From contig VZQC01005922.1 in NCBI GenBank assembly GCA_009823505.1, positions 1,150,452 to 1,214,451 on the forward strand: a stretch of 64,000 nt of DNA, written 5' to 3'. The DNA comes from Rhizomys pruinosus (lineage: Eukaryota > Chordata > Mammalia > Rodentia > Spalacidae). The stretch's first letter is position 1, and each line of letters starts with the position of its first letter. Below the pieces are notes generated by a model, which was given only the letters and a program-made list of their open reading frames with translations, made no database searches and was not told the origin of the DNA. This document shows positions 1 through 9,932 of this stretch, in pieces. The position numbers and the translations under genes are program-made.

Positions 1-287
1 GAATCATCCCTGTCCCTCTGACCTGCTCCACACCCTGTCTACCCTGCCTCTTTGGGACTAAGTGGAGTCTGTTTTGGAACTTTGCGCTCAGAAGTTGCAT
101 CCAACCCCTAGCTGAAGTAAGACCACTACTTACACTCGTACATGTACAAACTACCAAGCACCACTCAGCTGGGCTACAACCTAACAAGTTTGAGTGGCAG
201 CACACAAAGGTCCTGGGTCAGATGGGCAGGCTGAGGGCTGCCAGGTGACATACTTTGGCTGGGGTAGCTTGCAGGTCTAGGGGTGGG
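1..287. other. unassigned sequence
   Basis: I recognise no gene, SINE, L1 or LTR motif here. It is moderately GC-rich single-copy-looking sequence leading into the tandem repeats that start near 288. Confidence 0.4.
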
Positions 288-520
288 CAAGGATCCCAGT
301 GACCCAGAGAGGCTGGAGAGCTGAGATGATGGCACAGAGGAAGGCTCAGGAAAGGGAACTCAGAGCCCCAGTTCTGGTGCTTGGAAAATCCTAGTGACCC
401 AGGGAGTCCTGAGAGCTGAAATGGCAGAGGGAACTCGCCATGTCAAGTCTGGACCAGCAAGGATCCCAGGGACACAAAGAGGCCAGAGATCTGAGATGGC
501 TGGGAGCCGGCCATGAAGCC
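288..520. repeat. degenerate tandem repeat, about 90-bp unit, three copies
   Basis: The phrase aaggatcccagtgaccc, followed by a variant of gagagctgagatgg, recurs in diverged form at about 288, 384 and 468. Spacing is about 96 and 84 bp. No coding potential is evident; short frames across it differ between copies. Confidence 0.6.
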
Positions 521-539
521 TCTGTGAGTTACCAGGCCA

Positions 540-3500
540 GGATGTCTTTTTCAAACAGTGGAACATGTTCCCTGTGAATTGGAAGAGAGCTCTATTTTTG
601 CCCAAGGGAACACAAACACTTAGGAAATCAATTTTTCCTCAATTCCTTGAGTGAAGTTTGTATTGCAAGTTTCCTTGCAATTCACCAGGCACATTCCTTA
701 CAGAGAAAAACCCTACATGGCTATCTCAAAAAGCAAATGTGTCAGGAACCTAAAAATGGTTGTACTTGTTCAACTCCATAAACTGACCTATTGGGCATAT
801 CTTTAAAGAATTAGCACAATGTCTCTGTGACTTAAAGGCCTTGATATTTTCAAGCAGTGGAACCCATTTCTTGGGAATCGGAATGGAACCTTATTTTTGT
901 CTAAGGGAAAACAAACACTTAAAAAGGCAATTAGCATGTATTCTTCACCACGTACATAGGAAAACTTCATTTGCTGAATTTCCTGCTGCCAAGTCAAAGG
1001 CACCTGAGATATTTTCACAGTCTTTTCCTTGGCAATTCGCTTGGCACATTTCTTTATAGAGAAAAGTCCTTACATGGGGGTCTTAAGAGACAAATATGCT
1101 ATGAACCTAAGAATGGTTTTCTTTGTTCAGCACCACAAATCAATTTATGGAGGTGTATCTTTAAGAACTATCACACAGCTTTTGTGAATTATAGACCTTG
1201 ATGTTTTCTAGCAGAGTCTATTTCTTGTGAATTTTAAGATTTATTTATTTATTGCCTAATGGAAAGCAAATACGTAGGAAGCCAATTAATAAGTATTATT
1301 TCTTCCTTAAGGAAATTTTTAGGCTGAGTTTTCTGTTGCCCAGTCAAAATGATCCTGAGATCATTCCCAATCTTTTCTTGCATGTTCTTGGGCACATTTC
1401 ATTATAGAGGAAAATATCTTACAAAGCATTTGCTAGAGGAACATGAGAATGGTTTTACTTATTAAACTCCATAACCCAGCTTAAGTGGGTCTATCTCTAA
1501 GAACTAGCACAAAACCTCTGTGCATTCTAAGCCTCCATATTTTCTAGTGGTGGAACCGGTTTTTGAAAATCAGAAGAGAACCTTTTCTCTCACTCATAAG
1601 TTAGTGACTTTACTAACTTACTATAGTCAAGAAGCCAAAGAAGAATGCATATTCATCGCTTTCCTTAGAGTTTCCTTTTTCTTACGCAACAATGGTTTTC
1701 TTTCCTCAGTGGCAAAATAATGTCTTTACGTGCTGCAATGAAAGGGAGTTTGAACTTGGGAACTGTTCCGCCTACATCCGAGGTTATGCCTACATTACAT
1801 GGGTTTTGAGGTGGAACTAGGAAAAGTCTAAGTTTCTGGGAAGTTTGCTGTTTAGTCAGTCATAAAGGCTCTTGTATCAACAGGGAAAAAGGCAAGGTTA
1901 AAACATAGGAATGATTTTGTAAATCTCAGTCACTTTCTCAATAGTAAGAAACTTAGCTAACTTACTTCTCTCGAGGGGTGAAAGAAGATTACATGTCATT
2001 ACCTGCCATCTTAACTGCTTACTCTTAGGTTCAAATATCATTTCTTTCCAGCGGGGAATAATCATGTTCATAAGCTTCAAGAAAAGAGGCTTATAACTCA
2101 GGAGTGTTTCACCTACATCCTAAATCTATGCCTAGACATGTTTTTTGAGTGGAACAAAATAAGTCTTAGGTTTCTGAGGAGTTTGCTTTGTAGTCTGTCA
2201 TAAAGACCTCTATACCAATTGTAGAAAAGGCAGGGTTACCTGACTTCCCTCAAGGAGTGAAAAGATCACTGTCACCTGCTTTTTAAACTAGAGACAGGGT
2301 CTCCTTTTAGTCCCAGCTGGCCTGGAGCTCACTCTGTAGACCAGGCTGGCCTTGAACTCATAGAGATCCACCTGCCTCTGCCTCACATGGGATTAAAGGC
2401 ATGTGCCACCACACCCAGCATTCATATATTTCAAAGAAAGGAGGGTTATCACTCAGGGGTGTTTCACCTATATCCTACAGCTATGCCTGCATCTCATGGG
2501 TTTTGGATTCTAACAAGGAAAATCAATCTTAGGTTTCTGGGAAATATGCTCTTCAGTCTTTCATTAAAGCCTTTCTACCAATTGGAAAATATGCAAGGAT
2601 AAACAAGGAATGACAGTGAATTTATTGGGCTCCTTCTAATTAATGGGAAACTTACCTAAGTTACTTCCCTCAATGAATGAAAAAAAGATCATTTGTCACC
2701 TGCCTTCCTAACTGTTTGCTTTTCTTAGGCACCAATGGGGTTCGTTTCTCATTGGGAATAATTGCATTCATATGGTTCAAGGAAAGGAGGTTTATAATTG
2801 AGGTAGTGTTTCACCTACATCCTAAGGCTTTGCCTGCTTCACGTGGCTTTTAACATGAAACCAGGAAAATAAGCCCAAGAGTCCCAGGAAGTTTGCTTTC
2901 TAGGCTGTCACAAAGACCTCTGTACCTATTGAAAAATGTAAAGTGAAATGAATTAAATTACTGCCTATTTCTTGGGGTACATTTCACTGGGAAGGATGAA
3001 ACTTCCCTACCTTATTTCCCTCTAGGATTCAAAGAAGAATACATATATACTACTTTCTTAACTATTTGCTTTTTCTTAGCTAATAATGGATTCTTTTCCC
3101 ATCAGCAATAAATGTGTTCTTATGCTTTAAGGAACAGAAGGCTATAACTCAGCAAGTGTTTCACCTCTGTCCTAAGGCTATGCCTACATTACAAAGTTTT
3201 GGGGAATGAACTTGGAAAATAAGTCTTAGATTTCTGTAATGTTTACTTTATAGACTGTCAGAAATGTCTCACTACCAGTTGGGAAATAGGCATGGCTTAC
3301 ATGTAAAGCGGAATGACTGCATATATTTCAGTCACCTTCTCAATGCTAAGTAAGAAACTTACCTAACTTACTTCTCTCAAGGAGAGAAAAAAATTTCTTG
3401 TCTCCTGCTTTCCTAACTGTTTGCTTTTTCTTAGGCACAGCTGTGTTTCATTTCTATTGGGGATAATCATGTCCAAACGCTTCAAGGAAAGAAGGCTTAT

Positions 3501-3620
3501 AGTTCATGGAGCGTTCCACCTATACCTCAAGGCTGTAGTTTTTGGAGTAGAACTAGTAAAAAAGTCCAACATTTCTGGGAAGTTTGGTTTTTAGTCTGAC
3601 AGAAAGGCCTCCATGTTAAT
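540..3620. repeat. degenerate satellite-like tandem array, about 350-bp period
   Basis: Two landmark series show the periodicity. In the left part aatggttttacttgttcaac-like text recurs at about 755, 1112 and 1448. In the right part a cctacatcctaaggctatg-like phrase recurs at 1771, 2112, 2467, 2814, 3174 and 3519, giving spacings of 341, 355, 347, 360 and 345 bp. Neighbouring units are heavily diverged, and the left and right parts may be two subfamilies, switching near 1560-1600. One unit holds a reverse B1 at 2288-2421. I do not recognise the unit as a named satellite. Frames of 60-76 codons in it are not conserved between units, so they are not genes. Confidence 0.75.
2288..2421 (-). mobile_element. 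B1 SINE (reverse)
   Basis: Reverse-complement B1 text runs from gagacagggtctcc through ccaggctggccttgaactca to aaaggcatgtgccaccac. It is inserted inside one unit of the 350-bp array, so it postdates array formation. Confidence 0.85.
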
Positions 3621-3639
3621 TTTGAAAAATTCAAAGTGA

Positions 3640-3795
3640 AGCCTGGTGTGGTGGTACACACCTTTAATCCTAGTACTCGGGAAGCAGAGGCAGGCAGATC
3701 TTTGTGAGTTCAAGGCCAGCCTGGTCTACAGGGTGAATTCCAGGACAGCTGGGGCTACAGGGAGACCCTGTCTCGACCCAAAAAAAAAAAAAAAA
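3640..3795 (+). mobile_element. B1 SINE with perfect TSD
   Basis: B1 starts at gcctggtgtggtggtacac and ends in a 16-A tail. A 16-bp direct repeat flanks it exactly (3624-3639 and 3796-3811), the mark of L1-mediated retroposition. It sits at the right edge of the tandem array. Confidence 0.93.
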
Positions 3796-3845
3796 GAAAA
3801 ATTCAAAGTGAAATAGAAATGACTACTGACTGTTTCTCAGGCTCC

Positions 3846-5092
3846 TTTTGACCGTAAAGTTTGGTTTAGTGTTAAAGTTAGGGCTGGACCTAGGCCTATG
3901 GCTAGGGTTAAGGTCAATGATAGTTCTAGTGGGTTAAGTCTAGGGCTATGATTAAGACTAAGGCTGTTGCTTCCTCTCTGTTCCTGCAAGTGAACCATGA
4001 GTCCCTCAGCATGGCTGCTGCCTGTTGCAAGCTGAAGCTCAGGCGGGAGCCAGGAGGGGGAGGGGTGAGCCCAAGACTGACCCAGGAGAGATTCCGAGGG
4101 AATAACTCATTTATTGGCCCAAGTCAAGGCCTTTTATACTTTATACCAGGCCTTGTGAGGTGGGAATGGGGGTTTGGAGGGGGGGTGTATGGGAATTTAC
4201 AGCATATACAGGGTGCTAGCCAGTTGGGTCACTGAAACCAAGGTGTGTTCTCTAGATCACTACAGGAATGTGACAATGTTTTGGCCAAAACATCAAAGGC
4301 TGAGCTGGGAGGCAGGTTTTATCCACTGGGAAGCCAGCTGGGCCCAGGCCTCACCCCGGGGGCTGCCAGCCTCTCCCAGGAGGTTATTGGGGCTGAAGCC
4401 GACTTCCTTAAATGCTTCAGCTAAATGGAATGCCCACATAAGGCTATTGTGAGTGTTAGGATTAGAGTTAGGTCTATTGCTTGGGATAGTCTTAGGGCTA
4501 GGGTTTAGGTTAAGGTTAGGGGCTGGGATGGGGTAGAGCTAGTGTTAGGGTTAGTGTTAGCTTTATGGCTTGGGCTAGGTCTAGAGTTAGAGCTAGTATT
4601 AAGATTATGATTAAGGTTAGGTTTAGAGCTAGAAGTATGGGTATGTCCAGGATTAGGGATAGGTTAGGGTTAGGGTTAGAGTTGCAGTTAGGGTTATAGA
4701 ACAGGGGAAATATATGGCCATATATAGGGCAAGGATAGAGTAAAGATTAGTGTTAAGGTTTGGGCTAAGGCTAGGGCTAGGGCTAGGTTTAGAGTTAGGG
4801 GTAGGGCTCTGAATAGGGTTTGGCTTATTGCTAGGGTTAGTATGTTAAAGGGTAGGGCTATAGTTAAGGGTAGATTAAAGGTCAAGGTTAGGTTTAGGAC
4901 TAGTGCTACAGCTTTATCTGGCTAGGTATAGGGTTAACATTAGTTTTAGGTTAGGGTTAGGGTTAGGGCTAGTTTATGGTTAGAGCTACAGTTATGTTTA
5001 GGCCTAGGCTTAGGCTTAGGCTTAGGGTTACAGTTAAGTTTATGGCTAGATATTAAGCTAGGACTAGGACTATTGTTAAGTTTAGGGTCAGG
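3846..5092 (+). repeat. degenerate interstitial telomeric sequence (TTAGGG-like, + strand)
   Basis: About 770 bp of telomere-like sequence (3846-3958 and 4445-5092), split by the LTR at 3965-4438. Canonical runs survive at about 4661-4679 and 4949-4968. Elsewhere variants such as ggctta (about 5002-5029) and ggctag dominate. The decay means it is an old internal block, not a chromosome end; more than 3 kb lies to its left and 59 kb to its right. Confidence 0.85.
3965..4438 (-). mobile_element. solo LTR of an endogenous retrovirus, reverse, 6-bp TSD
   Basis: The 474-bp element has TG...CA termini (tgttgc at 3965, cccaca ending at 4438). It is flanked on both sides by the same six bases, taaggc (3959-3964 and 4439-4444). 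Read on the minus strand it has a TATA-like box near 4131-4145 and a polyadenylation signal near 4110-4115, the usual LTR order. The 6-bp duplication is typical of class II (ERVK/IAP-like) elements; the family name is not established. There is no internal proviral sequence, so it is a recombined solo LTR inside telomere-like repeats. Confidence 0.82.
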
Positions 5093-7456
5093 GTAGTGTT
5101 TTCCTTAAGGAAGTGCTTGAAGGTTCCTCCTTGGCAAGCCCAAACAACCATCAGTCTTGCCCTTGTACTCCACACTGGGTCTTTCCCTCCCTTGTCCCCC
5201 AAATGAAGTCCAGTATAACCTAACATTCTGGTGCTGTGACTCTGTCGAGGGCTGAGATGTTCTGGATTGGACCGAGTGCTTGCCAGCTCTCCCCTCAAAA
5301 AGAACCTAACTTTTGGAACCCCTGGGACTTGCCAGCAGTGTATTTCTCCAGAGAACCAGCTTCCACATTTCACAATGAGGTGCCACTTTCTGTTCTCCCT
5401 CACTCTTCCTCCCTCCATCCCCCCCCACCTCCCCACTTCGGCCTCTCAGGCTTTCTCTATCCTCTCTCCACTTCCCTCAGCCTTAGCCTGCCAACACTGT
5501 TTTGAACCCACCGAGGTTTGCAGACTGCCTCAAACTGGGTTCCAGAGTCTGCCATGCTCCAAACCGTCTCTGCGCCTTTGGGATCTGCCAAAACTGCAGA
5601 TGCTAGGGTAGTTGACCTCCCCTGTGCCTCCAGGACGCTGGGCTCACAGGCATGTAGGTCCTGTCAAAAGTACTCCTAAGGCTGAGTTTTCCTGCTCCCT
5701 GCTGCTGTGCCTCCCTCCCCAACTCCACGTGCTCTGATCTCTCTCCTTTCTCCCAGCTTCCCTGCACCCTTGGCAGATTTCTGCAGTAACAGACTGCACC
5801 CTAAATCCAGGCTTTAAAAAAAAAAAAATTCTTTTACTGTGGCTCCCCTCCCAATGCAGCTTTTTCCACCGTGGGGCTTCCCCCTCTCCCACACTTCCAT
5901 GCCCCGCAGTGCCCCGCCATGCCCTGCTGCTACTACTACACAGCTTTTTCCCACCATGCATTCAAATAGGAATGGGAGCAGCAGACTGTGCCTGCGCATG
6001 CCCGGTTTCCATGGCAGCCACGCTGAACCACACCCACTCCTCAGAGCCATTTTGAGGCTGTGTCTGTGCTTGCTCAGTTTCCATGGCGGCACTGAACCAC
6101 ACCCGATCCTCAGCCACCATCTAGACCGCATGGCAGGAAGCTTGAATTTACATCAGAGCTAATAACAACTAATGCCATGTTCTAATTCTTTTACAATTTA
6201 TTTAATGGCATGTTCTGATCTTTTCACAATTTGGGTTTTGGGGTTTTATATTGGATTATTATAAAAAGGCAATTGAAATTCCATTATTACATTCTTATGT
6301 CGGAGTAACCAAGGTTTGTTTATACCGTTTTTCATCCGTTTCAAAATACAATCAATTTTCCATTTTTTACTTTTGTATGGATAGTTAATTTTTTTACAGG
6401 CTTTTGAGATTTTCACATCATCTGGCTTTTAACAAATGCTGTTTTTTTAAATATTTTGTTTACAAGACTTTTACCTAATTTTAAGGGATTATTTCAGATT
6501 TTGGCATTTTCCATTTCATTGGTTTTCTTTATAAACCCCGTTTTATTCAGAAATCCATTTTCGTTTCTGCTCTGCATCTGAGATTAACATAGTGTGTCCA
6601 AATCCTGTCCCACCTGGCATCCAGCTTTTGCTTCAGGCAGTAAACTTTCACCTGGCTGGGACTTTTTGATTTTATTCACTAACAATACATTTATTCTCAT
6701 TAAATTATCAGGGAATCTATGCGACCAGATCTGCCTGCCTGCCTGCCTGCCCTGTCTGCCATCTTTCGCAGGAGTGCACAAATAGCCTGTGCTGCAAAGC
6801 ATAGTATGGGCACACAGGCTGTACCCACCTTAAATGGATGCCTTAAACTCTTAATGATTCTGTGTAAATGTGACAATTGTAATTAATGGTTCCACAGCCC
6901 TGCACAACGATGGACAACTTTAGAGTTATGTGTGCAGCAGATAAGGGAAATGAGAATTTTCTGTGCATTGACATCAAGTCATTCTGGGTACCAACATTTA
7001 CCTATGACATTTTAGGAAAAAAGGGATTTCCATTGTTAAGTCACGTGTCTGTCCAACCTGTCTGTGTGTTATAACCGTTCTTCAATGTGTCTTTGTAACT
7101 GTCATGTGTCCATGTTCTCCTGTGTGTTAATTTCTGTCAAAACAAAGTGGCCACTTCAAACTTCTTTCATTCTATATTGTGCACACAAAAAAATTAAGTT
7201 TACTTTTGGCATGCCTCTTAAATTTTCTCAAAGGCCTGATTTGAACCCAGATTCCTGGGTTTCTACATTGCTTGTCTGAAGGTCTTATTTCTTATCTCTC
7301 CAAATGATTTTCTTCACAGGTATAACTAAAAAATTTCCTTTTTGTTTTTTTTCTTGTTTCCAGACCTCTGAAGACCTGATTTTTGATCCTTAGAGGTTCA
7401 CTAACAGACGTTTTTTTCTTTTCTCCTACTTAACCAAGCTTCTGACAGCTGTGCCA
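5093..7456. other. unassigned block, GC-rich then AT-rich
   Basis: From 5093 to about 6160 the sequence is C-rich, with short open frames of 89-127 codons on both strands. None shows a recognisable domain, and they overlap each other antisense, so I do not call genes. From 6160 to 7456 it is T-rich. A (CTGC)n run lies at about 6722-6750. The abrupt composition change suggests an unrecognised old element, but I cannot name it. Confidence 0.4.
5985..6122. repeat. two-copy direct repeat, about 70 bp
   Basis: The segment from tgtgcctgcgcatgcccgg through ctgaaccacacccactcc, about 5986-6050, recurs as a diverged copy at about 6060-6122. Both contain gtttccatggc and gaaccacaccc. Confidence 0.7.
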
Positions 7457-7622
7457 CCATCCTTTTTTTTTTTTTTTTTGCCTTTTTAAGACAGGGTCTC
7501 CCTGTAGCCCCAGCTGTCCTGGAACTTGCTCTGTAGACCAGGCTGGCCTTGACCTCACAAAGACCCGCCTGCCTCTGCCTCCCAAGTGCTAGGATTAAAG
7601 GCGTACACCATCATGCCCAGCG
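7457..7622 (-). mobile_element. B1 SINE (reverse)
   Basis: A long T-run is followed by gacagggtctccctgtag, ccaggctggccttgacctc and gtgctaggattaaaggcg. This is a complete reverse B1 with its A-tail on the left. Confidence 0.9.
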
Positions 7623-7949
7623 CCTCCATCCTTCTACGACTAGAGACCATTTTAAAAAATCCCTGGATTCATTCATATTTTGGCACTTGGACAGTGGCAC
7701 ATGGCTTCCCCCCTAAATGCATCTCTTCCCTTCAACGAAATGACTAAATACCTTTGGTATTGTCATGTCTCTTAATTATTTGTATATATAATTCTATTTT
7801 CCATCAAGTTGAAAAGATTTCAATAAGTCCATAGTTTTAGAACCAAAGGTGCACATCAAAACTGCCAGCATGATAAGGGAACGGTATTTGTCATCTCAGC
7901 CTTGGCAGTGAAATGAATTAGAGCTGCATGTTTTTAAATAATATTCTTT
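7623..7949. other. unassigned AT-rich spacer
   Basis: No recognised feature between two reverse B1 copies. Confidence 0.4.
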
Positions 7950-8103
7950 TCTTTTTTTTTGCTTTTTTTTGAGACAAGTCCCTAAGCCTCAGTGTCCTGA
8001 ACACACTTTAGGCAGGCTGGCCTTGACTCACAAAGATCCACCGGCCTCTGCCCCCCCCCCCCCGAGTGCTAGGATAAAAGGCATGCACCACCACGCCGGC
8101 TTC
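7950..8103 (-). mobile_element. B1 SINE (reverse), degraded
   Basis: B1 text with several small deletions and a homopolymer C run of about 14 at 8050-8063 replacing the usual ctgcctccca. The homopolymer length should be treated as uncertain. Confidence 0.8.
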
Positions 8104-8530
8104 AATAATATTTCTAAAGTTTTTTTTTTTTTTTCCAATGCATGTACTGTTCAGTATAAACACTAGGATAAAAATCTATTGAAGGAATGTGTGGATGAAT
8201 GTGTGGATGTGTATGATATTGTTAAACAGCATATTAAATCTGTCTGTGTATGATTGCAATACATGTGCCTCTGCTCAGTACAACCTTTATAAACTCCCAT
8301 CGCCAAATTTATTTATTAGAGCCTTATTTTTGAGTGTATGCATGAAGTACTGTTCACTTTTAAAAATTCTATAATGTAATATGGCATATACAAGAAATTG
8401 TGTTGCAACCTGACAAGGTATACAGATACCAGTGTTTACAGCCTCAAGTGAAACAGACATATATAAATATTGAGTTACCCATACATACTAAAACTGTTTT
8501 ATATATCTGTTATACTTTGTACATGTTACT
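8104..8530. other. unassigned AT-rich spacer
   Basis: No recognised repeat or coding signal. Short frames only. Confidence 0.4.
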
Positions 8531-8693
8531 TTTAATTTTTTTTTTTTTTTTGTCTTTTCGAGACAGGGTCTCCCTGTAGCTCCAGCTGGCCTGGAGCTCA
8601 CTCTGTAGACCAGGCTGGCCTTGAACTCACAAAGATCTGCCTGCCTCTGCCTCCCAAGTGCTAGGATTAAAGGCATGCACCACCACACCTGAC
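8531..8693 (-). mobile_element. B1 SINE (reverse)
   Basis: A full reverse B1: a T18 run, gagacagggtctccctgtag, then gtgctaggattaaaggcat and caccaccacac. Confidence 0.9.
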
Positions 8694-8814
8694 ACTTTTA
8701 ATATTTTTAAGGAAAATTAGGCTTTACTTCCAGTGACCACATGGACAGTCTGAATATAACCAATTTGGGTGAGCCCTAAGTATTTCCTGTCTGCTGTTGG
8801 TATGTGACAATGCC

Positions 8815-8962
8815 CCCCCTTTTCCTCCCACATTGCTCGACCCTCAAGACAGTACTCCACAGATGTAGCCACAGGCCAATCCAATGGAGCCAATTCCCCA
8901 ACTGAGGCTCCCTCAACCCAGTTGTGTCAAGTTAACGCTAAAGCTATCCAGTACAGTTTGTT
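8815..8962 (-). mobile_element. fragment of a rodent LTR-like repeat (reverse)
   Basis: Text such as aactgaggctccctcaaccc followed by gttgtgtcaagttaacgc is the reverse complement of the start of a common rodent repeat whose forward start reads tgtcaacttgac. A related fragment in the opposite orientation follows at 9066-9290. The family name is uncertain. Confidence 0.5.
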
Positions 8963-9065
8963 TCATGGGTTATATTAGAACTCTTTTTGCCTTTCATGGT
9001 TTAAATCCATTCTACTTTGAGTACCTAAATGACCTTTATAGACATTAAACAACAAATTGTAGGCC

Positions 9066-9290
9066 TTACTGCATAGGTTTAATGTCAACTTGATACACCT
9101 GAGCTAAGGAACTTCAATAATTGCCTTCATTGGACTGGCCTGTGCCCATTGTGGGCAATGCCATCCTTGGCCAGATATTTCTATATTGTATACAATAGGC
9201 TGAACATGAGACAGCAACACAAGCCAGTAAGTAGCATCCTTTCTTAGTCTATGCTGCAGCTACTACCACCAGGCTCCTACCATGAGCTTT
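9066..9290 (+). mobile_element. fragment of the same LTR-like repeat (forward)
   Basis: Forward text starts ttaatgtcaacttgataca and continues through cctgtgcccattgtgggc and caagccagtaagtagca. It is head-to-head with 8815-8962 and related to the more complete copy at 27400-28217. Confidence 0.55.
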
Positions 9291-9932
9291 TATTATTAGT
9301 CAGAATATTTTGCCACAGCAATTAATAATTTATTAAGAGTGTTTAAGTCAATGTTCAAGCTTTACTTAGGTGTTATATGGTAATTAAAGTACCAAATTCA
9401 TTCATTCAAATAATCCACTTGGAGGTTTAACAACCATACTTAAAGCTCCAAACTGATTTGGCAAGAGGGATTTGAAGGGACAATATTTTGGCTCTTACTG
9501 TCTAAGGTTGACTTAAGTCCTATAGTCCTCATCAGCACCTTCCTACACGTCCTATGGCAGTGAGTCACCAGTCATCCTGGACCAGGGAGGTCTTCAGATT
9601 CACTTAAAAGGACTTCATCCAGCCAGTGTTCAGTCAAGGGAGGAAAGTCCATATACAGGAGAAACTCCTCACACTTCAAAGGGAAGCTTTGGTCAAGCAA
9701 GGCCTGACTTTGTCCTCACATAGATGGAACCGGTGAAGAGAGCCAGGCACAAGGCCAGAGTGACCCCCTAAGGACCAGAACCTCAACTGACCTTAACACC
9801 AAAACTAATTTAATTTATCTGAGCTAACTCTCAACAGGAAACTATAATCTAAAAAGAAAATGAAATAATTTATTACCAGAGAGATAGGTGAGAGAACTGC
9901 TGTGCCAAGTTAGGAACCTACTATGACATGTC
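9291..9932. other. unassigned sequence
   Basis: No gene or named repeat recognised. The right end, about 9883-9940, is partly duplicated just beyond the L1 at 13389-13425. Confidence 0.4.

Noticed and set aside
3846..5092. Possible true telomere or chromosome end
   Set aside because: The repeat is highly degenerate and non-telomeric sequence continues on both sides; it is interstitial.
5053..5611. Overlapping 89-127 codon frames on both strands
   Set aside because: They run through each other antisense in C-rich DNA, extend into telomere-like repeats, and show no domain or splice context.
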